This document shows, piece after piece, positions 57,735 to 64,000 of a stretch of DNA of 64,000 nucleotides (its first letter is position 1; the number at the start of each line of letters is the position of its first letter). The notes below the pieces were generated by a model. That model saw only the letters and a list, made by a program, of their open reading frames with translations, made no database searches and was not told the DNA's origin. The stretch lies in the NCBI GenBank assembly GCA_004794655.1, contig SMMW01000488.1:744001-808000 (forward strand), in the 5' to 3' direction. The translations under genes and the position numbers were made by a program. This stretch comes from Marisa cornuarietis (lineage: Eukaryota > Mollusca > Gastropoda > Architaenioglossa > Ampullariidae).

Positions 57735-58143
57735 AGCAGCCCTGGATGTTTGTGCTGAGATTATTTTCCCTGTAGCATCCTGCTCGACTAAAACAAGCAA
57801 AAACTGCAGACGGTATCCATGCAACTGCATCACTACACAAATAAGTATTTAAAAATTAAGTTTTAGAAATCTTCATTTCTCAGAAGGGATTCACATCTCC
57901 ACTGTTTGTGATCTTCGCTGTAAGGGATCTACAGGGACAATTTTCTTTAATTCAAATGTTCACATCAGGCACCCAAAACAAGGATAAAGGAAAAAACAAT
58001 TTGCTACGCATTCTTTCTCTCCCCTCTCTCCTTCCCCCTCTCTCTCTCCCTCTCCCTCTTTCTCCCTTTATCTCGCTTTCTCTGTCCCTTCATATCCATC
58101 TTTCCTATATATATATATCTTCATCTCCTCCTTCTTGCTCTAC

Positions 58144-58181
<38 letters not shown>

Positions 58182-58618
58182 TGAAAAATGCTCCATCTCA
58201 CATTAGGAAAACTGAATCCTAGAAATAAATATTCTAATATTGTTTATTACATCATCTTCCTCCTTCTTTAGTCTATTTTGACTACATTCTTGATTTCTCC
58301 TGCACTGGACTGTCTACGTATTGCATTCTCTAAAGATTAAATAAAAACACGATGCATGGACATGAGAAAAATTTGCAAGGGAGCTAACCTCACACAAGAG
58401 TTTAATCCCTTGATAACGAAGATGGTAGAGGCGTAGAGAGGATGCAGACAACACACCGGCTACTTACCTTGAATGTGAAGCAAATAAAAGAAGGCATTTT
58501 TCAACTAAGAACTCAAAACATCCAGTGGAGAAGAGAACACGCAAAGATATATGCACACCATGCAGTTATGCGAAAGGGGCCGGGCACATGCAGGTCAAAA
58601 GTCTGGTGTGTACGATAT

Positions 58619-58628
58619 CCATATTAGG
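58619..58628. promoter_or_regulatory. CArG box (SRF site) in MHC intron 1
   Basis: CCATATTAGG is an exact CC(A/T)6GG match. It lies in the first MHC intron, about 1 kb below the proposed promoter and 0.9 kb above two MEF2 sites. Confidence 0.45.
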
Positions 58629-59664
58629 TAACTCCAGGAGCACAAAGCCACTGCAGACAGCTGCGGACTGCCAGTGTTGTGGAAGTAAATCCAAGGCAGC
58701 CGCGGATACGAATCCCAAGTCTGGCACACTTCACGGCAGGCAGAGCGGGTGAAACAATTCTTCAGGAAGACTTTTAACAACCGGGTGTGTTGAATCCCAC
58801 ACGGTAGGCGCAATCACTTCACACAAGGGGGGATGGGGGTTGGGGGGGCAAGTCCAGGGCATACACAAGCATGTTGTTCGTCGTAAAACTGAGGTTGGTG
58901 AAGACATGTCCGTTGCAGACCACTATCAAGTCCGGTGGTGGTGCTGGGTGGGTGGGGGAAGACAAATCACTGGAAGTACTAGACAGTTAAGGTGGCCGGT
59001 CGGGTGCTACTCCGGCAGGCGGGTGGGTGCGAGTGCTTGAAGGTCAAATTAAAGACATCTCCGGTCTGGAGGGTGTGGAGCTACTGGGTGCAAACAAGCT
59101 TCAATCGAAAGTCAAACTGTTCAAACTAAAGTGAACAAGTGGTGACATGAAAGTCGTACATTAGTTCTCGCGCTAGAACAATCCACCCAGGTCTTGGAGC
59201 TAATCCATGAAAGATCTACACCTACCGAAACTCCATGCAATACTACATCATCAGCTGCAATTGGTTATTTTTACATAAATCTACCTACGGTTAAAAGGCC
59301 GGTGAGATCGGGTGAGTACTTCTTTTCACAAAAACTTGACAAATCGGAGAAGCTTGTCAAAGTCCTTGAACCAGTGGAGGCTAAGGTCAAAGAAAAGAAA
59401 GTCTCAAACTTGGTTTTGCTACTGAGGGCTTAGTAAACCAAACCCCACCGTCAGTTATGGAAGGGTTTAAGAGTACACGTGAATGCAAAATAAACATGAG
59501 TGCACACCAAAAGTGGAAGAAAATACAGGTAAAGAGTTTTGAAACCGAGGTAAGAGGTGAAGGATGTACAAAAAGGGAAGGTGAGAATATGTGCACCGGT
59601 AACTGACTCACAGGTAGGTACTGAACAAAGGGCACTGCACTCTGCACACACCGACAATACTTAC

Positions 59665-59685
59665 GATCGCAAGCTGTTCTGAGGA
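59665..59685 (-). other. MHC: MHC noncoding first exon (proposed)
   Basis: A consensus donor GATC|GTAAGTATTG ends this stretch at 59665, about 30-45 nt below a TATATA box. The next downstream acceptor in transcript order is at 56804. The start is estimated from TATA spacing. Such a short leader exon is unusual, so initiation further upstream is possible. Confidence 0.35.
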
Positions 59686-59720
59686 CTGTCAAGCCTGCGA
59701 GGGACTATATACTCGCCAAC
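59670..59720 (-). promoter_or_regulatory. Candidate MHC core promoter (TATA box)
   Basis: On the minus strand GAGTATATAGTCC places TATATA at 59711-59706. About 30 nt further lies CCTCAGAAC, a weak initiator match, then a strong splice donor. TATA promoters with short leader exons are common in striated-muscle genes. Confidence 0.4.
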
Positions 59721-62018
59721 CTACCCTCGGCATACGGCTAATGCATGAAGGTCCGCCATTGGTCGAAGGAAGGAGGCGGGATCAGGAATCTGGACTGAAA
59801 CCCTAGCTGGGGGATATTCTCTATAAGGAAGGGCCGAGCGAGCGAGCGGGCGAGATGCTGCCGTGAATGCTGGTCTTGCCCTCTTCGGTATGTGCCTACC
59901 TTTCCCTTCTATCTTCACTGGCACCCGCTTGCGGCACCAGCGCACAGGTAGCAAAAAGGGGAACACCACAACCTAGCCAGCAGTTGTTTGGAACCGGCCC
60001 AGAACATCGTTGAGACCGGCTGGGTGCCGGCCGGTTTCCTCCCCTCCCCCACCCACCCCGCCATAAACATTGATGCCTGTCACGTGATCACGATCCTCCT
60101 CATCTACATGTGCCATAGAGCAACAGCAGCAGCAGCAATGGCTGTGGAGGAACAGTGATGATGTAGCTCTGTGGGGTTTAATCTTCCTGTATGAAATGTT
60201 TACTGGCGTCGTTGGCTTGTCAAAGCTATAAGGCTAGCGAGTAGCAATGTATTAATTCCGCATTAAACTGATGTCAAACAAGAACAACTCAGTCATTAAA
60301 CTCTGCGACTGTTAGACAACTGACAACATTACTACAAAGACCAGTAAGAAATACATAAACTCTGTTGTCAGTCACATTTCCATGATGTTTGCCGAAAAGT
60401 TGATCAGATGAAATGACTAACAACCAACCAAACAAATAAAAGTAACACAGAGAAAAATATCCCGCATAAAATGAATATCCCAAACAAAAAAAATATATTT
60501 TTGCTGGAAAGCAGGGCCTGGGTTCCTTCTGCTGCAAAGTGTCTGCCACAGTCTAGTGAAGGAAGCAGCAGCTCAACCCCATTATAAAGCGCTATACATG
60601 TTATACACTTTAGTACACACCACATCATCTTTATTGAGTACCGATGGTTTAAGAGAAGCTTACAAATGGAATGTAGCGTTCAAATAATTATATTATTAAA
60701 ACATTAAAATTATATTATTAAAACATTAAAATTATATTATTAAAACATTAAAATATTATTAAAACACGTTAGAGACTTAATAAATTATATTTTCATGTAC
60801 CGAAATGAAGCAGTATGCTCTGATTGTAAGTGTTGGCAACTTATCTCGTGTGAAGTATTTATAGCTCGTGCAATTACTTGCCTGCTCTGTTTCTAATACA
60901 TCTTGGACATCGATGTGCGATTACACGTACGCATGATATCGATCTTAACTTCTATGCCTGTGGACTTTTTCTTACTGGAGATGTCAGCGTACAAAGCTAA
61001 TGACTGGGAAGGTCTGAAGCCACTGTACTGGTGTTCTGAGACCTAGTGTACGAAACATTATGGCAGGCTACTTAGATGCCTGACTCAGAGCACTCACCTG
61101 TGTTTTGTGTGCATCTTTAACCCTAAAGGTAGAGCCGAACGACGGACCGCGGGTGCAATAATCTAATGATCAGTGACATTTTCCTCTCTGTGGTCAACAT
61201 CTACACAGCATAGAAAACCAAGATTTGAAAAAAACGAGAGAAAGGTAAATATGAGCAATCACACATGAGAGGAGGTAAGCAAGGACATACGCTAGTCTTC
61301 AGTAAACAGCACGGAGGATCTTGTTTTACTCAACAGGACGATCACAAACGTCCTCGGCAACACCCTCGTGCGGCAGACGACATCATCGATATCGGCGCAG
61401 CGACTTCTTCTGAAACGTCTCCATCCACTCTTAAAGCTGGTCGCATCTTTTCTTCATCGCAGAGCTAAGGGTTGGAGAAGCATTAAAATCTGAATGAAAC
61501 TCGGTAAGGTCTTAGGTCACGTTGAAGCACTAAAGCTCGTGTGGCTCACCGAACTTCTCCCAGTCCACCCTGATGTCGGGAATGGGTACCTGACTCCATA
61601 GGTAAAGCTGAAAGGTGAGGAGACGGGCACCGCCCTCACAAAAAGCTGTCCCCAAGAAAAGTGATGTCTCTAGCACTTAAACACCACCATTATCACCACT
61701 AACACCACCACCACCACCACCCCAAACAATCTAAGGTTAGGGACGACATTTTACCAAATTTTTTTAGCTCGCTTTAAAAATACTACAATTAATTTCCTCT
61801 GCTATTGCCACAAGTTTTTCTCTCCTAATCATGAAATATCAGATGATTTTGTCGTTGCTAGTCCTAGGCGGCACGGTGAAACTTTTATCCTGAAAGTAGC
61901 AAAGAAAATGGCAGTTGTATCCGTTTATTTCACTTACTTGTGGAGTTGGGTATAGCTGGATGGACTGTGCCGATTTCTTCCCCTAAAGCTGTTTTTGTGA
62001 ACAGGTGTTGGGTGGGCT

Positions 62019-62780
62019 ACTTTCCAGCAGTTTAAGTACATCCTGCTTTTCCTGGCTACCGATAAAAATGGAGAGACGAATGGACTTGGCAGAAGGTCCG
62101 AGTTGTTTCAGCATGGCATTCTCGATATCACGAGGACCTCGGGTTCTTCTCTGTGATTTCTCGACTTGCCAGGCGTCCCCGAGTGAGGGGCAGCTTATCT
62201 ACACAGTACACTTTTTCCATCCTGCATTCTGTCTGCTCTGTAATCTAGTCTTGGACCTAGTGAATTCCGATCAGGCCGTATCAGAGTGCTATGCCTTTTC
62301 AAGTGTTTGGGGATTTTTTGTTGTTGTTGTTGCCTTTTTAATTTTTTTTTGCTAGTACACACTTCATTGTCTGCTATTGTCTGCTCTGTAAACAGAAAAT
62401 TTCCTTTTACTGGGGCTAATATAGACTGGTGGTGTCTGCCTACTTTTTACACAACAGCTGTCCTTTAGTCAAGATAGCGCTGCCCCCTACTTCCTCTGTA
62501 GCATCTGCCAGTCGGTTAACAACTCAAGTTGATATCATTAAAAGCCTACTTTTTGTGTCTCAGTAGCCCTGTAGTCTGTAGAAGTATTCTGGATTGTTCT
62601 CAACCATCTCGACCATATTTTTCACGACACCTTGATTCTTCCAAAGAAGTGTGAGTCCCATGTGAGTTGGATACAGGCCATCAAAGCAGGTGGGGATATA
62701 TTGTCGCCTAGTACTCCACTTTCGTCCCTGAAACTTTTGACAACTGGTCAGCACCAGACTGTATTGTGTAACAGATTTAT
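62019..62780 (-). pseudogene. Unidentified degenerate coding sequence, probably mobile-element derived
   Basis: Two minus-strand open segments look coding-like but are separated by stops. About 62565-62780 reads QYSLVLTSCQKFQGRKWSTR, then CFDGLYPTHMGLTLLWKNQG and a stop at 62565. About 62019-62190 reads RDIENAMLKQLGPSAKSIRL then SIFIGSQEKQDVLKLLESSP. The DG-P--GL--LW-N pattern recalls the His-box end of GDSL/SGNH-type hydrolases, some of which occur in retroelement ORF1 proteins. I cannot assign it. Confidence 0.25.
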
Positions 62781-63813
62781 GGAGACATCAATCAGCCAGT
62801 TTCAGTCTCCCTTGTTTCATGAATGGATTTTCTGAGGGGAACACTGAAGGCAGTGAAGATTTGGAACTGTTTCTTGTTGAGCGCAGAATATCATGAGCTG
62901 CAGTTGGTGGTTATGAACTTTTCACCTGCTAGCAGTCGTGGAGAAGCAATTTGCATTCTGTGTCCTCGCCCACAATCAAAGAGTGCACTTCTTGTGCTCG
63001 GCTTTTCCAGGCCTCTGCGTTCACAGGAGCCCAAAAACTTTCTACTCAGGCAAGGGTCAGCATGTCTAAGTCCTCCTCTTTTCCAAAATAACAGAAAATT
63101 GTAGAGAAAAAAGAAAAGAATGCATTGGTGGATGATTAACGGTGGGAGGATAAAACGGACAAATCATAAAACATGTTAATCAAGCCTATTTTGTCTCAAT
63201 CGGTGTCCATTGCTTGCCGGGAATTAAGGAAGGGGAGTGCAACTCGCTCGATTCACCTTTGACCTTTGCACTTGCTTGTGTTACAGTTTATTTTTGGACG
63301 CGAACTTTTCAGTCCTATTTTTACTTTTGACGCTAAGAACACTGGATTTTTTTCCTACTTTTTTAATTAAGCTTTCAAAACTCTAGACTTTGGTCTTTGG
63401 TTAACCTAACAAAATCTAGGACTTGTATCAACATACATTGTGGAGGTGCGGAAGGAGAAGTAAAGAAAAGTGTGAGATGAAGGCGCCAGTCAGTCGTCAG
63501 ATTGCAGCCGACCTCAAGCCACCTGGGCATTGTTCAATTGGAGCTAACCTCAAGCCACCTGGGCATTGTTCAATTTCTTATTTCTGGAACACGTTTCCAT
63601 ATTTAACATCTTTGTAAATTCCTCGCCTTTAAACTTCGTCTTCTGCCAGATTGGCGGGGGGAAAGCAACAGTGAAGATGGCAAACCTGATGCTTCTTCTT
63701 TCACAGTCAGCGGACAGGTCTTGGCAGGTCAGACTAACTTCCTGGGGGAATGTTTAGAGCGCCTTTAGGACAAAGCTTTTTGTTTGGACCTAACCTGTAT
63801 TTTTTATCCATTC

Positions 63814-63814
<1 letters not shown>

Positions 63815-63885
<71 letters not shown>
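63815..63885. repeat. (TG)n microsatellite
   Basis: About 70 bp of pure TG lies near the right edge. Confidence 0.97.
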
Positions 63886-63888
<3 letters not shown>

Positions 63889-64000
63889 AGAACCTTTCTT
63901 TTGAGCTCCAACCGTTTGCGAAAGGAAAGAACATGCTGCTGCCATTACCAAAATTGGAAAGATACAATGTGACGAAGAATTAAAATCAGTTACAAACTTC

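Larger units (their letters stand above)
59721..64000. other. Upstream flank of the MHC gene
   Basis: I saw no gene I can name. Contents: three to four copies of a 22-bp A/T-rich repeat (AATTATATTATTAAAACATT) at 60690-60762, (TG)n at 63815-63885, and degenerate open frames on the minus strand at about 62000-62780. Confidence 0.5.

Overview
The window is animal genomic DNA with many short exons, long introns, abundant (TG)n microsatellites, tRNA-derived SINEs and LINE/MITE fragments. A mollusc is indicated, probably a gastropod. The main gene is a muscle myosin heavy chain (MHC) whose predicted protein follows the scallop regulatory-myosin type throughout. Inside it sits a separate first exon for myorod/catchin, a thick-filament rod protein known only from molluscs. 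Both protein-coding genes are on the minus strand.

Layout, left to right: 1-1775 is a CR1/L2/Jockey-like non-LTR retrotransposon (minus strand, runs off the left edge). 1981-7230 holds the 5' half of SEC31, the COPII outer-coat WD40 protein: a noncoding exon plus seven coding exons giving about 350 residues. The rest lies beyond the left edge and the LINE sits in the following intron. 7280-10084 is repeat-rich intergenic DNA. 10085-59690 is the MHC gene, read right to left. 59700-64000 is its upstream flank with a TATA-type promoter, repeats and degenerate open frames that I could not identify.

The MHC model has about 43 exon positions. All splice phases agree, and with one choice from each alternative set the CDS is 5904 nt (about 1967 residues). 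Three motor positions carry tandem, phase-compatible, apparently mutually exclusive exons: two P-loop/loop-1 exons (6a, 6b), three switch-I exons (7a, 7b, 7c) and two loop-2 exons (17a, 17b). This allows up to 12 motor isoforms from one gene. Relay, converter and SH1/SH2 regions appear only once.

Within the 6-kb intron between exons 26 and 27, a 173-codon Pro/Thr/Lys-rich exon starts with ATG and splices in phase to exon 27. It yields a predicted myorod/catchin of about 1031 residues that shares the C-terminal 858 residues of the myosin rod. A TATA-like element and a small noncoding first exon lie just upstream. One locus therefore appears to make two thick-filament proteins from two promoters.

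The most unusual non-coding structure is the 1.05-kb intron after exon 15. Almost all of it is a 24-bp minisatellite whose unit repeats the exon's own 5' splice site. Other introns carry independent minisatellites with 42-, about 30-, about 20- and about 60-bp units. Exon edges were assigned by eye from GT/AG signals, frame continuity and remembered family sequence; no alignment or transcript evidence was available.
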